Positions 7,672 to 16,927 of a DNA stretch of 64,000 bases are shown here, one piece after another. Location of the stretch: NCBI RefSeq assembly GCF_025153455.1, contig NZ_JANZNT010000001.1, positions 496,001-560,000 of the forward strand. Direction: 5' to 3'. The DNA comes from Sphingomonas sp. BGYR3 (lineage in GTDB: Bacteria > Pseudomonadota > Alphaproteobacteria > Sphingomonadales > Sphingomonadaceae). The notes beneath the pieces are model-generated. The model was not told the origin of the DNA, ran no database searches, and was given only the letters and a program-made list of their open reading frames with translations. Every line of letters begins with the position of its first letter. Position 1 is the stretch's first letter. The translations under genes were made by a program, and so were the position numbers.

Positions 7672-9822
7672 ATGTCGATGCGTTTGCTGGCCGGGCTTTG
7701 CGCCCTGTTCCTGATGATCATGCCCGGCATCGCCGCGGCGGAGGACGGCCATGAATTGTGGCTGCGCTATCGACTCGCGGATCAGGGCCAGATTGTCATG
7801 TTACCGGGAACATTGGCGGTCGAGGAAACTGACCCCCGCATCCTGTCTGCGCGGGACGAGCTGACCCGTGCACTCTCTATCATGCGCGGCGCGCCAATCG
7901 CTTCCAGTGCCGTGCTTGGCGACGGCGAATCGCTGGTGATCGGCACTCCCACCGGCAGTCCGCGAATCGCTGCGCTCAAGCTGCCGCTGGCCGGATTGGG
8001 GAATGAGGGGTTTGTAATCCGCTCAGCCAGGATCGCGGGACGGCCGGTCACGGTGATCGCCGCGAACGACGGCGCGGGCGTTCTCTATGGCGCGTTCCGA
8101 TATCTTGAGCTGGCGATGAAGGGCGCTCCGCTGACCGGGCTGAACGTCACGGACAGGCCGGCGCTGGACGTGCGCATCCTCAACCATTGGGACAATATGG
8201 ATCGCCATGTGGAGCGCGGATATGCGGGCGAATCCATCTGGGACTGGCAGAAACTGCCGCGCTTCGCCGATCCGCGCTACACCGACTATGCCCGCGCCAA
8301 TGCGTCCATCGGCATCAACGCGGCGGTGCTGAACAACGTCAATGCCAATGCCGACATCCTGACCCCGCCTTATCTGGAAAAGGTGGCGGCAATCGCCGCG
8401 CAGCTGCGCCCTTGGAATATCCGCGTCTATCTCTCCACCCGCTTTTCCGCGCCGATGGAGATTGGCGGGCTGAAGACCGCCGATCCGCTCGACCCGGCGG
8501 TCCGGGCGTGGTGGCGCGCAAAGGCGGACGAGATTTACCGGACCATCCCCGATTTCGGCGGATTCCTGGTCAAGGCCAATTCGGAAGGACAGCCGGGGCC
8601 GCAGAATTACGGCCGCAATCATGTCGATGGCGCCAACATGATGGCCGACGCGCTGGCCCCGCATGGCGGCATCGTGATGTGGCGCGCGTTCGTCTATTCC
8701 GAAACCGACCCCACCGACCGCGCGAAACAGGCCTATGCCGAGTTCCAGCCCTATGACGGCAAGTTCCGCGACAATGTGCTGGTTCAGGTCAAGAACGGCG
8801 CGATCGATTTCCAGCCGCGCGAACCCTTTCATCCGCTGTTCGGCGCCATGCCGAAAACGCCGCTGATGATGGAGGTTCAGGTGACCAAGGAATATCTCGG
8901 CTTTGCCACCCACCTCGCCTATCTGGGGCCGATGTGGGCGGAGGTGCTGGCCGCCGACACCCATCGCCCGCGAAAGGGCGCGACGGTCGCCGATGTGCTG
9001 ACCCGGCGCCCGCGGCCAGCAGCCGTGACCGGCATGGCCGGGGTCGCCAATATCGGCGCGGATCGCAACTGGTCCGGGTCTCAGTTCGATCAGGCGAACT
9101 GGTATGCCTTTGGCCGGCTCGCATGGAACCCGTGGGCCGATGCTGAGGCCATTGCCCGCGACTGGGCCGAACTGACCTGGGATGCCGATGCCCCCGGCAC
9201 GGCGGCGATCGTCGACATGATGATGGCCAGCCGGGAGGCGGTGGCCGATTACATGACCCCGCTCGGCCTGACCCATCTGATGGCGACCGGCCACCATTAT
9301 GGCCCCGGGCCATGGGTGGACGATCTGGCCCGGCCGGAATGGAACCCGGTCTATTATCACAAGGCGGATCAGCGCGGCATTGGCTTTGACCGGATGGCCA
9401 GTGGCAGCAACGCCATCGCCCAATATGCGCCCGGTGCGGCGGCGCAGTGGCGCGATCCGGCGCGGATGGACGAACGGTACCTCCTCTGGTTCCACCATCT
9501 GCCCTGGGACCATCGCCTGAAATCCGGCGAAACGCTGTGGCAGGGCCTGATCGCCCGCTACGACCGGGGGCTTGGCGAGGTTGGCCGGATGCAGGCAAGC
9601 TGGGCCGCGCTCAGCGAGCAGGTGGACCCGGAGCGGCACCGCGAAGTCACCCAGTTCCTGCAGATTCAACAGGATGAGGCGACATGGTGGCGCGATGCCA
9701 GCATCGCCTATTGGTCCAGCGTCAGTGGCCGCCCCCTGCCGGCCGGCGTCAAGGCACCGCCGCATCCGCTGGCCTATTACAAGGCGATCCGGACGCCCTA
9801 TGCCCCGGGCAGCGGCGAGTGA
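7672..9822 (+). CDS. aguA: Alpha-glucuronidase, glycoside hydrolase family 67
   Basis: GH67 enzymes remove (4-O-methyl)glucuronic acid from the non-reducing end of xylo-oligosaccharides. The 716-residue length is typical. A signal peptide ends near AAA-ED at residue 24, so the protein is exported, probably to the periplasm. Catalytic positions fit the Cellvibrio enzyme: Glu305 in KANSEGQPGP as acid, with Asp379 in GAIDFQPREP and Glu407 in TKEYLG as the base pair. The ATG at 7672 follows GGAGAGAG. It is divergent from the transporter-xylanase unit, shares an operator region with it, and is followed 29 bases later by the GH43 gene. Confidence 0.95.
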   Translation: MSMRLLAGLCALFLMIMPGIAAAEDGHELWLRYRLADQGQIVMLPGTLAVEETDPRILSARDELTRALSIMRGAPIASSAVLGDGESLVIGTPTGSPRIAALKLPLAGLGNEGFVIRSARIAGRPVTVIAANDGAGVLYGAFRYLELAMKGAPLTGLNVTDRPALDVRILNHWDNMDRHVERGYAGESIWDWQKLPRFADPRYTDYARANASIGINAAVLNNVNANADILTPPYLEKVAAIAAQLRPWNIRVYLSTRFSAPMEIGGLKTADPLDPAVRAWWRAKADEIYRTIPDFGGFLVKANSEGQPGPQNYGRNHVDGANMMADALAPHGGIVMWRAFVYSETDPTDRAKQAYAEFQPYDGKFRDNVLVQVKNGAIDFQPREPFHPLFGAMPKTPLMMEVQVTKEYLGFATHLAYLGPMWAEVLAADTHRPRKGATVADVLTRRPRPAAVTGMAGVANIGADRNWSGSQFDQANWYAFGRLAWNPWADAEAIARDWAELTWDADAPGTAAIVDMMMASREAVADYMTPLGLTHLMATGHHYGPGPWVDDLARPEWNPVYYHKADQRGIGFDRMASGSNAIAQYAPGAAAQWRDPARMDERYLLWFHHLPWDHRLKSGETLWQGLIARYDRGLGEVGRMQASWAALSEQVDPERHREVTQFLQIQQDEATWWRDASIAYWSSVSGRPLPAGVKAPPHPLAYYKAIRTPYAPGSGE

Positions 9823-9851
9823 GCGACAGAACCGGATTGGAAGGAAACACC

Positions 9852-11561
9852 ATGAATCGAACGATGCTGGCACTGCTGTCCGGAGCGGCGCTCGCCCTGT
9901 CCGGCTGCGCCGCCGCGACCGATGCCGGGCCCGCTACCGCCCCACCGCCCGCCAACCTCGCCCAGTTCGACTGGCTGACCTATCGCGGCAGCGATCCCGT
10001 CGATGCTCAGGCAAAGCCCGGCCCCGACGAGTTCCGCAACCCCATCCTTCAGGGCTATTATCCCGACCCGTCGATCACCCGCGTCGGAGAGGATTACTAC
10101 CTCGTCAATTCCAGCTTTGCCCATTTCCCCGGCATTCCGGTCTGGCACAGCCGCGATCTGGTCAACTGGACCCAGATCGCCAATGCCATCGACCGGCCCG
10201 ATCAGCTCGATTTCAAGTCGCTCGGCCTGTCGCGCGGCGTGTTCGCCCCCGCGATCGAACATCATGACGGCACCTTTTACATCATCAACACCTGTGTCGA
10301 TTGCGACGGCAATTTCGTCATCACGGCAAAGGATCCGCGCGGGCCGTGGAGCGATCCCGTCTTTCTGCCCGATCTTGTTGGCGGCATCGATCCGTCGATC
10401 TTCTTCGATGCGGATGGCCGGGCCTGGGTGCTGAATAACGGCGCCCCGGTCGGCACCCCCCGCTATGACGGGCACCGCGCCATCTGGATCCAGCAATTCG
10501 ATGCAAAGTCGCTAAAGACCTTTGGCCCGCGCACCGTCCTGGTCGATGGCGGCGTGGACCCGTCAAAGAACCCGGTCTGGATCGAAGGGCCGCATCTCTT
10601 CAAAAAGGATGGCTGGTATTATCTGACGGCGGCAGAGGGCGGCACGGCGGTCAATCACAGCCAGGTCGTGCTTCGCTCGCGCAGGCCCGACGGCCCCTAC
10701 ACGCCCAATCCGAACAACCCCTTTCTGACGCAGCGCGACCTGCCCGAGGGGCGACCGAACCCCGTTACCTCCGCCGGTCACGCCGACCTCATCGAAACCC
10801 AGAATGGCGAATGGTGGGCGCCGTTCCTGGCGGTGCGCCCCTATTCGGGTGACCTGTACAATATCGGGCGCGAGACGTTCCTGATGCCCGTCACCTGGGA
10901 AAATGGCTGGCCGGTCATCACCCGGCCGGGTCAGGTCATTCCGTGGACCGCGAAACGGCCCAACCTGCCGCCCGGAAAGCCCGGCCCCTTGCCGACCAAC
11001 GGGCCGTTCAGCGTGCGCTATGCCTTTGACCGGCCACTCGGCATGGAATGGGTGATGCTGCGCAACCCGCGCGACAGCTGGTACCGGGTCGAGGACGGGA
11101 TGCTGAAACTGACGCCGCGCGCCGTCGGGCTTGGCGACAATGGCAACCCCAGCTTCATCGCCCGGCGGCAACAGCATCTGGACGCGACGGTCGAAACGCA
11201 GATGCTGTTCGAACCGCGCCGCGATGGCGACCGCGCCGGTCTGGTCGGCTTGCAAAGCGATGATGCGTGGCTGGCGATCCTGCTGGCGCGAAAGGATGGG
11301 CAGCGGGTGATCCGCGCCGTTGTCCGTTCGTCAGCGAAGGACCCGCGCGACGGGCGCATCCTCGTCGAACGCCCGATCGCGGTTGGCCCCGTCCGCCTTC
11401 GCCTTAGCGTCACGGGCGGGACGGCCAGCCTTGCCTATGCCCCCAGCGGCGGCGATTGGCGGACGCTCGTCGACAACACCGACGCCACCATCCTGTCCAC
11501 GCAAAAGGCCGGCGGATTTGTCGGCACGGTCATCGGCCCGTTCGCGCAAAGCGCGAACTAG
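9852..11561 (+). CDS. GH43 beta-xylosidase/alpha-arabinofuranosidase lipoprotein
   Basis: The 569-residue enzyme should cut xylose or arabinose from xylo-oligosaccharides. The N-terminus is a lipoprotein signal with lipobox LSGC and Cys19. A five-bladed propeller follows, with GH43 triad candidates: Asp in GYYPDPSITR (base), Asp in GGIDPSIFFD (pKa modulator) and Glu in WIEGPHLFKKDG (acid). The last 200 residues form the concanavalin-like C-terminal domain typical of bacterial GH43 xylosidases. The ATG at 9852 has AAGGAAA upstream; an in-frame start further left would lack the signal. It is probably co-transcribed with aguA. The exact sugar specificity is unproven. Confidence 0.9.
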   Translation: MNRTMLALLSGAALALSGCAAATDAGPATAPPPANLAQFDWLTYRGSDPVDAQAKPGPDEFRNPILQGYYPDPSITRVGEDYYLVNSSFAHFPGIPVWHSRDLVNWTQIANAIDRPDQLDFKSLGLSRGVFAPAIEHHDGTFYIINTCVDCDGNFVITAKDPRGPWSDPVFLPDLVGGIDPSIFFDADGRAWVLNNGAPVGTPRYDGHRAIWIQQFDAKSLKTFGPRTVLVDGGVDPSKNPVWIEGPHLFKKDGWYYLTAAEGGTAVNHSQVVLRSRRPDGPYTPNPNNPFLTQRDLPEGRPNPVTSAGHADLIETQNGEWWAPFLAVRPYSGDLYNIGRETFLMPVTWENGWPVITRPGQVIPWTAKRPNLPPGKPGPLPTNGPFSVRYAFDRPLGMEWVMLRNPRDSWYRVEDGMLKLTPRAVGLGDNGNPSFIARRQQHLDATVETQMLFEPRRDGDRAGLVGLQSDDAWLAILLARKDGQRVIRAVVRSSAKDPRDGRILVERPIAVGPVRLRLSVTGGTASLAYAPSGGDWRTLVDNTDATILSTQKAGGFVGTVIGPFAQSAN

Positions 11562-11571
11562 GCGACTTCGA

Positions 11572-11683
11572 TCCTCTCCCTTGACGGGAGAGGATAGCGA
11601 AGCTTGCCGCTCCTGCGGCTAGCGCAGCTTGGAGAGGGTGGGACGACGCAGCAGCGGCCGGGCCTTACCCTCTCCCGTCAAGA
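11572..11683. repeat. Nested palindromic intergenic repeat (REP-like) and terminator hairpin
   Basis: A hairpin with 10-bp arms (ATCCTCTCCC at 11572-11581 and its complement at 11587-11596) follows the GH43 gene. Its right arm CTTGACGGGAGAGG (11581-11594) is also perfectly complementary to 11670-11683. A smaller hairpin GCCGC-TCCT-GCGGC lies inside at 11607-11620. The element fills most of the gap between the convergent GH43 and GH3 genes. The CCTCTCCC core recurs near 18.7 and 36.84 kb. Confidence 0.7.
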
Positions 11684-11699
11684 AATAGGGTTTGGATGG

Positions 11700-14126
11700 T
11701 CACTCCACGGCGAGCTTCGCTTCCTTCAGCTGAGCCGAATCCGGACCTGCCATGATGGTAAAGGTGCCGGGTTCCACCACCCGCTGCATCTTCATGTCCC
11801 ACAGCGCCAGCGCATCGGGCGACAGGGTGAACCGCACGGTCTGCTTTTCCCCCGGCTTCAGCGTGACCCGCTGGAACGCCTTCAGCTCCTTGATCGGCCG
11901 GGTGACGCTCGCCGCGTCGTCGCGGACATACAGCTGCACCACCTCGTCGCCCGCCCGGTCGCCGGTGTTGGTGACGTCCACCTCGACCGTCGCGGGCTGA
12001 CCCACCTTGATCGTCGGCGTGGTGACGCGCGGCGTGCCGATGTCGAATCGGGTGTAGCTGAGGCCATAACCGAACGGGAACAGCGGCTTGGTCGTGTCGA
12101 ACAGGTAACCGCGACGCGCGCTCGGCTTGACGTTGTAATAGATGGGCAGCTGGCCGACGTGCCGGGCAAAGCTGACCGGCAGTTTGCCGCCGGGGTTCAC
12201 CTTGCCGAACACCACATCGGCAACCGCATGGCCGGTCTGCTCGCCCAGATACCATCCCTCGATCAGGGCGGGCGCATTCTCCGCCAGATAATTCACCGAC
12301 AGCGGACGACCGTTCAGCAGCAGGACGACCACCGGCTTGCCCAGCGCGATCAGCCGCTTGGCCAATTCCTCCTGCGGCCCCACCAGATCGAGCGACGACC
12401 GATCGCCCAGGTGATTGTCCGCCCACGCCTCCCGGCTAAGCTGCTCGTTGTCGCCCAGCACCAGCACGATGACGTCGGCGTTCTTCGCCGTCTCGACCGC
12501 CTCATCGGCCAGCTTGGCGTTCACCTCCGGCTCGACCAGATCGACGGGATCAGCCGACCAGGACCGCGATTTGGTCAGCCGGACGCCCTCGGCATAATCC
12601 ACCTTGAACTTGCCCTCGCCCGCGGCCTGCATCCCTTCCAGCACGCTGACTACGTGGCGCGGCACTTCGGAATATCCGCCAATCGGCGTGTCGCGCGCAT
12701 GGGTACCGATCACCGCCATCCGCCCGATCCGGTCCGGGTTCAGCGGCAGGACGCCCTTGTCATTCTTCAGCAGCACCATCGCCTTTTGCGCCGCTTCCCG
12801 CGCCAGCGCGATGGCGTCGGGCGTGTTCTCCTTCGCCCGCGCCGCCTTTGCATCGACATAGGGATGCTCGAACAGCCCCGCCTGGAACTTCAGCGTCAGG
12901 ATGCGCCGAACCGCCGTGTCGATCTGCGCCTCGCTGATCCGGCCGGACTTGACCAGTTCGGACAGGTGCTTGAACGCATCGTCATCGGGTGCCTCCACAT
13001 CGACACCGGCTTCGATCGCCCGGGCCGCCGCCTCGTGCTTGTCGGGGAACATCCGGTGCCGCGTAACCGTCTCGGCGACCGCGAAATAATCGCTGACCAC
13101 CATGCCCTTGAACCCCCATTCCTTGCGCAGCACCGTGTCCAGCAGCCACGGGTTCACATGGCTGGGCACGCCGTCGATCTCGTTGTAACTGGGCATGATC
13201 GCCGCCACGGGCAGCGATTTCACCGCCCGCTCGAACGGCGGAAAGAAATTCTCGCGCAGGATGCGTTCCGAAATCTGTGCCGGGGCGACATTGGTGCCGC
13301 CCTGTGGCTCGCCATGGCCCGTCATGTGCTTCAGCGTCACATAGACCTTGTCCTTGGCCAGCGGCAGCGTGGTACCCTGAAACCCCTTGATCGCAGCCAG
13401 CCCGATTTCGGCGACCAGGTGCGGATCCTCGCCATAGGTCTCCTCGATCCGGCCCCAGCGCGGATCGCGCGCGACATCGACCACCGGGGCCAGCGCCAGA
13501 TTGGCGCCCCGCGCCCGCATCTCCCGCGCCGCCACGGAAAAGACCCGCTCGACCAGCCCGGGGTCGAACGTGCTGGCCATGCCGATCGCCTGCGGAAAGC
13601 TCGTCGCCCCGCGCGCAACATAACCGTGCAGCGCCTCTTCATGCGTGAACATCGGAATACCGAGCCGCGTCTGCTCGACCGCCCATTTCTGCGCGGCATT
13701 GACGTAATTGGCGGTATCCTCCGCCTCGCGGTTCACCACATCGGCGGTCGCACCGGCGGCACCCGTATCGCGCGCCACCCCGCGCTTGTCCGACGGGCGC
13801 GACAGCATCCCCAGCCCATGCGGGAAATTGCGGCTGGCGGCGGCCGGATCGAACACACCCTTGGCGTCCTGCACCTTGTTCTTGGTACCCCAGATCGCGA
13901 TCATCTGCGCGAACTTTTCCTCCAGCGTCATCCGCTTCAGGAGGTCCTCGACCCGCACGTCCACCGGCTGCGCTGCGTCCTTGTAGATCGGCCGGTCGCC
14001 CGCCTGCTGCGCTGTCGGCGCTGCCTCGCGCCCCGGCTTGGCGATGGCGATGCCCGTGGTACCCGCCACGATCGACAGGCCGACCGATGCTGCCAGAATG
14101 GCACGCGCACAGATGCTGCTGCTCAT
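11700..14126 (-). CDS. Glycoside hydrolase family 3 exo-enzyme (beta-xylosidase or beta-glucosidase)
   Basis: The 808-residue exported enzyme has a signal peptide ending near AIA-KPG. The GH3 TIM-barrel domain runs from about residue 40, and its nucleophile Asp lies in GMVVSDYFAVAE. An alpha/beta sandwich follows, then a fibronectin type III-like C-terminal domain (DVTNTGDRAGDEVVQLYV). KHMTGHGEPQGGTN and RDPRWGRIEETYGEDP are typical GH3 motifs. The start at 14126 has GGAGAGGGG upstream; an ATG at 14186 overlaps the operator and would spoil the signal peptide. Context favours hydrolysis of xylobiose, but the sequence alone does not separate xylosidase from glucosidase. Confidence 0.9.
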   Translation of the reverse strand: MSSSICARAILAASVGLSIVAGTTGIAIAKPGREAAPTAQQAGDRPIYKDAAQPVDVRVEDLLKRMTLEEKFAQMIAIWGTKNKVQDAKGVFDPAAASRNFPHGLGMLSRPSDKRGVARDTGAAGATADVVNREAEDTANYVNAAQKWAVEQTRLGIPMFTHEEALHGYVARGATSFPQAIGMASTFDPGLVERVFSVAAREMRARGANLALAPVVDVARDPRWGRIEETYGEDPHLVAEIGLAAIKGFQGTTLPLAKDKVYVTLKHMTGHGEPQGGTNVAPAQISERILRENFFPPFERAVKSLPVAAIMPSYNEIDGVPSHVNPWLLDTVLRKEWGFKGMVVSDYFAVAETVTRHRMFPDKHEAAARAIEAGVDVEAPDDDAFKHLSELVKSGRISEAQIDTAVRRILTLKFQAGLFEHPYVDAKAARAKENTPDAIALAREAAQKAMVLLKNDKGVLPLNPDRIGRMAVIGTHARDTPIGGYSEVPRHVVSVLEGMQAAGEGKFKVDYAEGVRLTKSRSWSADPVDLVEPEVNAKLADEAVETAKNADVIVLVLGDNEQLSREAWADNHLGDRSSLDLVGPQEELAKRLIALGKPVVVLLLNGRPLSVNYLAENAPALIEGWYLGEQTGHAVADVVFGKVNPGGKLPVSFARHVGQLPIYYNVKPSARRGYLFDTTKPLFPFGYGLSYTRFDIGTPRVTTPTIKVGQPATVEVDVTNTGDRAGDEVVQLYVRDDAASVTRPIKELKAFQRVTLKPGEKQTVRFTLSPDALALWDMKMQRVVEPGTFTIMAGPDSAQLKEAKLAVE

Positions 14127-14171
14127 GAAATCCCCTCTCCTGATCCCCGGTGCGGTCGTCCGCACGGCTGA

Positions 14172-14185
14172 TGATATCGCTACCA
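14172..14185. promoter_or_regulatory. LacI-type operator upstream of the GH3 gene
   Basis: TGATATCGCTACCA lies 46 bases before the GH3 ATG and about 98 bases before the divergent LacI-family gene. It differs from the xylX-side site (23621) at one position. It may therefore control the GH3 gene and the regulator's own gene. Confidence 0.65.
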
Positions 14186-14238
14186 TAATGTCCTGACATT
14201 GGACGCGCTGGCCGTCAACTATCCGCCCCGATTGCGTT

Positions 14239-14253
14239 TGTTACAACCTAACA
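14239..14253. promoter_or_regulatory. Inverted repeat TGTTA-N5-TAACA in the leader of the LacI-family gene
   Basis: TGTTACAACCTAACA is a perfect 5-bp-arm inverted repeat 30 bases before the regulator's ATG. It differs from the 14-bp operators, so it may belong to another regulator or be a promoter element. Function is not shown. Confidence 0.3.
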
Positions 14254-14282
14254 TTAAGCAGACCGCGAAAGGGACGGGGGAA

Positions 14283-15335
14283 ATGAGAACTAGTCGCAGG
14301 CGGCAGGGCAGCCCAACGGTGCAGGACGTCGCCATGGCGGCGGGCGTTTCCGCGATGACGGTGTCGCGCGTCGTCAATGGCGGCACCAATGTGCGCGAAG
14401 CGACACGCAACGCGGTGCTTCAGGCGATCGAGCGGCTGAATTACCGGCCCAACACCGCCGCCCGCAATCTGGCGGCCGGAGAGGCGACGCAGATCGGTCT
14501 GTTCTACGCCAATCCGTCGGTCGGCTATCTCAGCCAGTTCCTGATCGGCGCCCTGAACGCCGCCCGCCGCGCGGGTTGTCACCTCGTTCTGGAATCCTGC
14601 GAAGGGGAAAGCGACGAGGAACTGGCCGAGGCGACGCGCCAATTCGCCGCAACCGAGGTGCAGGGCGTGCTGCTGCCTGCGCCCCTGTCCGAAAACAAGG
14701 TTGTCCGGGCCGAACTGGATGCCGCGGGCATCCCCTATACCTCGATCGCGCTGGGCCGGTTCGTGCCGGGCAGCCTGAATGTCCGCATCGACGATTATGC
14801 CGCCGCGCGCGCGATGACCGATCATCTGATCCGTCTGGGTCATCGCGACATCGCCTTCATCATGGGCAATCCCAATCAGGTCGCGTCGGCAGAACGGTAT
14901 CGCGGCTTTTGTGATTCGCTCGCCGCCGCCGGGCTGGATCCGGCGCAGGGGCGGGTGGAACAGGGTTATTTCACCTTTCGTTCGGGGATGCAGGCCGCCG
15001 AGCGTATCCTGGACAGCAAGTCGCGCCCGACGGCCGTGTTCGCCTCCAATGACGACATGGCGGCCGCCGCCGTCGGTGTCGCGCACCGGCTGGGCCTGCA
15101 TGTGCCAGAGGATGTCAGCATCGTCGGCTTTGACGACACCGCGATCGCCACATCCATCTGGCCGGAACTGACCACCATTCGTCAGCCGACGGCCGACATG
15201 GCGGAAATCGGCGTCGGCATGTTGCTCAAGCGGATTTCCGGGCGTCAGGATAGCGACGTTGCGAATGGCATGGATCAGATCATGCCGTTCCAGCTGATCG
15301 AGCGCGAGTCATCGGGCCCCCCGCCCCGGCGATGA
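14283..15335 (+). CDS. LacI/GalR-family transcriptional regulator, probable xylose repressor
   Basis: The 350-residue protein has a LacI helix-turn-helix near residues 12-35 (VQDVAMAAGVSAMTVSRVV), a hinge helix (NYRPNTAARNLA) and a periplasmic-binding-like sensor domain. GLHVPEDVSIVGFDDT is a typical late motif. The ATG at 14283 follows GGGGGAA; a TTG at 14199 is open but lacks family-like sequence. It sits between the GH3 gene and the sugar porter, among genes preceded by LacI-type palindromes. By analogy with Caulobacter XylR, it probably represses the xylan/xylose units until xylose or a derivative binds. Family is certain; effector is inferred. Confidence 0.9.
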   Translation: MRTSRRRQGSPTVQDVAMAAGVSAMTVSRVVNGGTNVREATRNAVLQAIERLNYRPNTAARNLAAGEATQIGLFYANPSVGYLSQFLIGALNAARRAGCHLVLESCEGESDEELAEATRQFAATEVQGVLLPAPLSENKVVRAELDAAGIPYTSIALGRFVPGSLNVRIDDYAAARAMTDHLIRLGHRDIAFIMGNPNQVASAERYRGFCDSLAAAGLDPAQGRVEQGYFTFRSGMQAAERILDSKSRPTAVFASNDDMAAAAVGVAHRLGLHVPEDVSIVGFDDTAIATSIWPELTTIRQPTADMAEIGVGMLLKRISGRQDSDVANGMDQIMPFQLIERESSGPPPRR

Positions 15336-15390
15336 CCATTGCCGCGCTCGTCGAAAGTCGCTTGCAATCGGGATGCGGATAGGCTTTTTC

Positions 15391-15404
15391 AGTTACCGCT
15401 AACA
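15391..15404. promoter_or_regulatory. LacI-type operator upstream of the sugar porter gene
   Basis: AGTTACCGCTAACA is a degenerate copy of the same 14-bp palindrome and keeps the central TACCGCTA. It is 53 bases before the porter ATG and after the LacI gene stop, so the porter and xylD probably have their own regulated promoter. Confidence 0.5.
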
Positions 15405-15456
15405 GTCGGGCATCAGCGCCGGCGCGTTCAGGTTAGGTCGGAGGGGACGAAAACAG

Positions 15457-16857
15457 ATGGTTCAGACAACGGCGGAGCGCACCAATCTTGCGCTCGTCAT
15501 CGCCATCGTCGCGGTGGCGACGATCGGCGGATTGCTGTTCGGATATGACAGCGGCGCAGTCAACGGCACGCAGGACGGCCTGAAAAGCGCCTTTGCCCTG
15601 TCGGAAGAAGGGCTTGGCTTCACCGTCGGTTCGCTGCTGATCGGATGCGTCGTCGGCGCAACCGCCGCGGGCTGGCTGGCCGACATGATGGGCCGTCGCA
15701 ACGTGATGATGCTCGCCGCGCTCCTGTTCCTCATCGGCGCGCTGATTCAGGGCTTTGCCGAAACCCAGCCGCTGTTCGTGATGGCACGCATGATGGGCGG
15801 CATCGCCGTCGGCGCGGCCAGCGTCCTGTCGCCCGCCTATATCTCGGAAGTGGCCCCGGCCAACATCCGCGGCCGCATGACCACGATCCAGCAGATCATG
15901 ATCATCACCGGTCTGACCGCCGCATTCGTGGTCAATTACGCCCTTGCCGCCTCGGCCGGTGCGTCGACCAACCCGTTCTGGCTGGGGCTGGAGGCATGGC
16001 GCTGGATGTATCTGATGCAGGCAATCCCGGCGGCCGTGTTCCTGATCGCGCTGTTCTTCATCCCCGAAAGCCCCCGCTATCTGATCGCCAAGGGTCGGGA
16101 TGCAGAGGCGCTATCGGTGCTGACCCGCCTGTTCGGGCCGGAAACCGCCACGACCAAGACGGCGGAGATCAAGGCCAGCTTCTCCGATCACAAACCGCGC
16201 CTGTCCGACGTGCTGGCCAGCGGCACTGTGTTCCGCCCGATCGTCTGGGCGGGCATCCTGCTCGCGGTGTTTCAGCAGCTCGTCGGCATCAACGTCATCT
16301 TCTATTATGGCGCAACGCTGTGGCAGCTTGCGGGCTTCACCGAAAATGACGCGCTGCTGATCAACATCGGATCGGGCGTCGTTTCCATCGCCGCCTGTTT
16401 TGTCACCGTCCTGCTGGTCGACAAAATCGGCCGCAAGCCGCTGTTGCTGATCGGTTCGGCCGGCATGGCCGTCACGCTGTTCACCATGGTCTATGCCTTC
16501 AGCCAGGGGTCGCTGGATCCCGCCGGTCAGCTGGTGCTGTCGCCTCAGCTGGGGATGCTCGCGGTCGTTGCCGCCAATCTCTACGTGATCTTCTTCAACG
16601 TCAGCTGGGGCCCGGTGATGTGGGTCATGCTGGGCGAAATGTTCCCCAACCAGTTCCGGGGATCGGCGCTTGCCGTAGCCGGGTTCGCGCAGTGGGGATC
16701 GAATTACCTGATCGCGCAGACCTTTCCGATCATGGCGGCGTGGAGCCTTGCCGGCAGCTACAGCTTCTATGCCGTCTGCGCGACGATCAGCTTCTTCCTC
16801 GTCCGCGCCTTCATCAAGGAAACGGCGGGCAAGGAACTGGAAGCCATGGAGGGCTGA
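15457..16857 (+). CDS. MFS sugar porter, probable D-xylose:proton symporter
   Basis: The 466-residue protein has 12 predicted membrane helices and belongs to the sugar porter branch of the MFS (XylE/GLUT type). Signatures are GGLLFGYDSGAVNG in helix 1, ADMMGRR in the helix 2-3 loop, IPESPRYL before helix 7 and VDKIGRKPLLLIG after helix 8. The PESPRYL motif is diagnostic for sugar porters. The ATG at 15457 follows GGAGGGG. The gene is between the LacI regulator and xylD, with a LacI-type site upstream and a strong terminator after it. D-xylose is the likely substrate from context. Confidence 0.92.
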   Translation: MVQTTAERTNLALVIAIVAVATIGGLLFGYDSGAVNGTQDGLKSAFALSEEGLGFTVGSLLIGCVVGATAAGWLADMMGRRNVMMLAALLFLIGALIQGFAETQPLFVMARMMGGIAVGAASVLSPAYISEVAPANIRGRMTTIQQIMIITGLTAAFVVNYALAASAGASTNPFWLGLEAWRWMYLMQAIPAAVFLIALFFIPESPRYLIAKGRDAEALSVLTRLFGPETATTKTAEIKASFSDHKPRLSDVLASGTVFRPIVWAGILLAVFQQLVGINVIFYYGATLWQLAGFTENDALLINIGSGVVSIAACFVTVLLVDKIGRKPLLLIGSAGMAVTLFTMVYAFSQGSLDPAGQLVLSPQLGMLAVVAANLYVIFFNVSWGPVMWVMLGEMFPNQFRGSALAVAGFAQWGSNYLIAQTFPIMAAWSLAGSYSFYAVCATISFFLVRAFIKETAGKELEAMEG

Positions 16858-16877
16858 TCCGTCCCTCGCATCGATCC

Positions 16878-16910
16878 GGGGAGGGTGCGTCGACGCCCTC
16901 CCCTTTTTTT
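16878..16910 (+). terminator. Rho-independent terminator after the sugar porter gene
   Basis: GGGGAGGG (16878-16885) pairs with CCCTCCCC (16896-16903), followed by seven T residues at 16904-16910. It lies just before xylD, so xylD may depend on read-through or on a promoter inside this short gap. Confidence 0.8.
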
Positions 16911-16927
16911 GACTGGAGACCTGCCCC

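Noticed and set aside
11604..14171. An 855-codon open frame on the plus strand opposite the GH3 gene
   Set aside because: It is antisense to an unmistakable GH3 gene, has a low-complexity Arg/His/Gln-rich translation and no family motif. High GC removes stops from the complementary strand.
14126..14186. Start of the GH3 gene at 14186
   Set aside because: It would place the operator inside the coding region and precede the signal peptide with unrelated residues; the ATG at 14126 has a good ribosome site.
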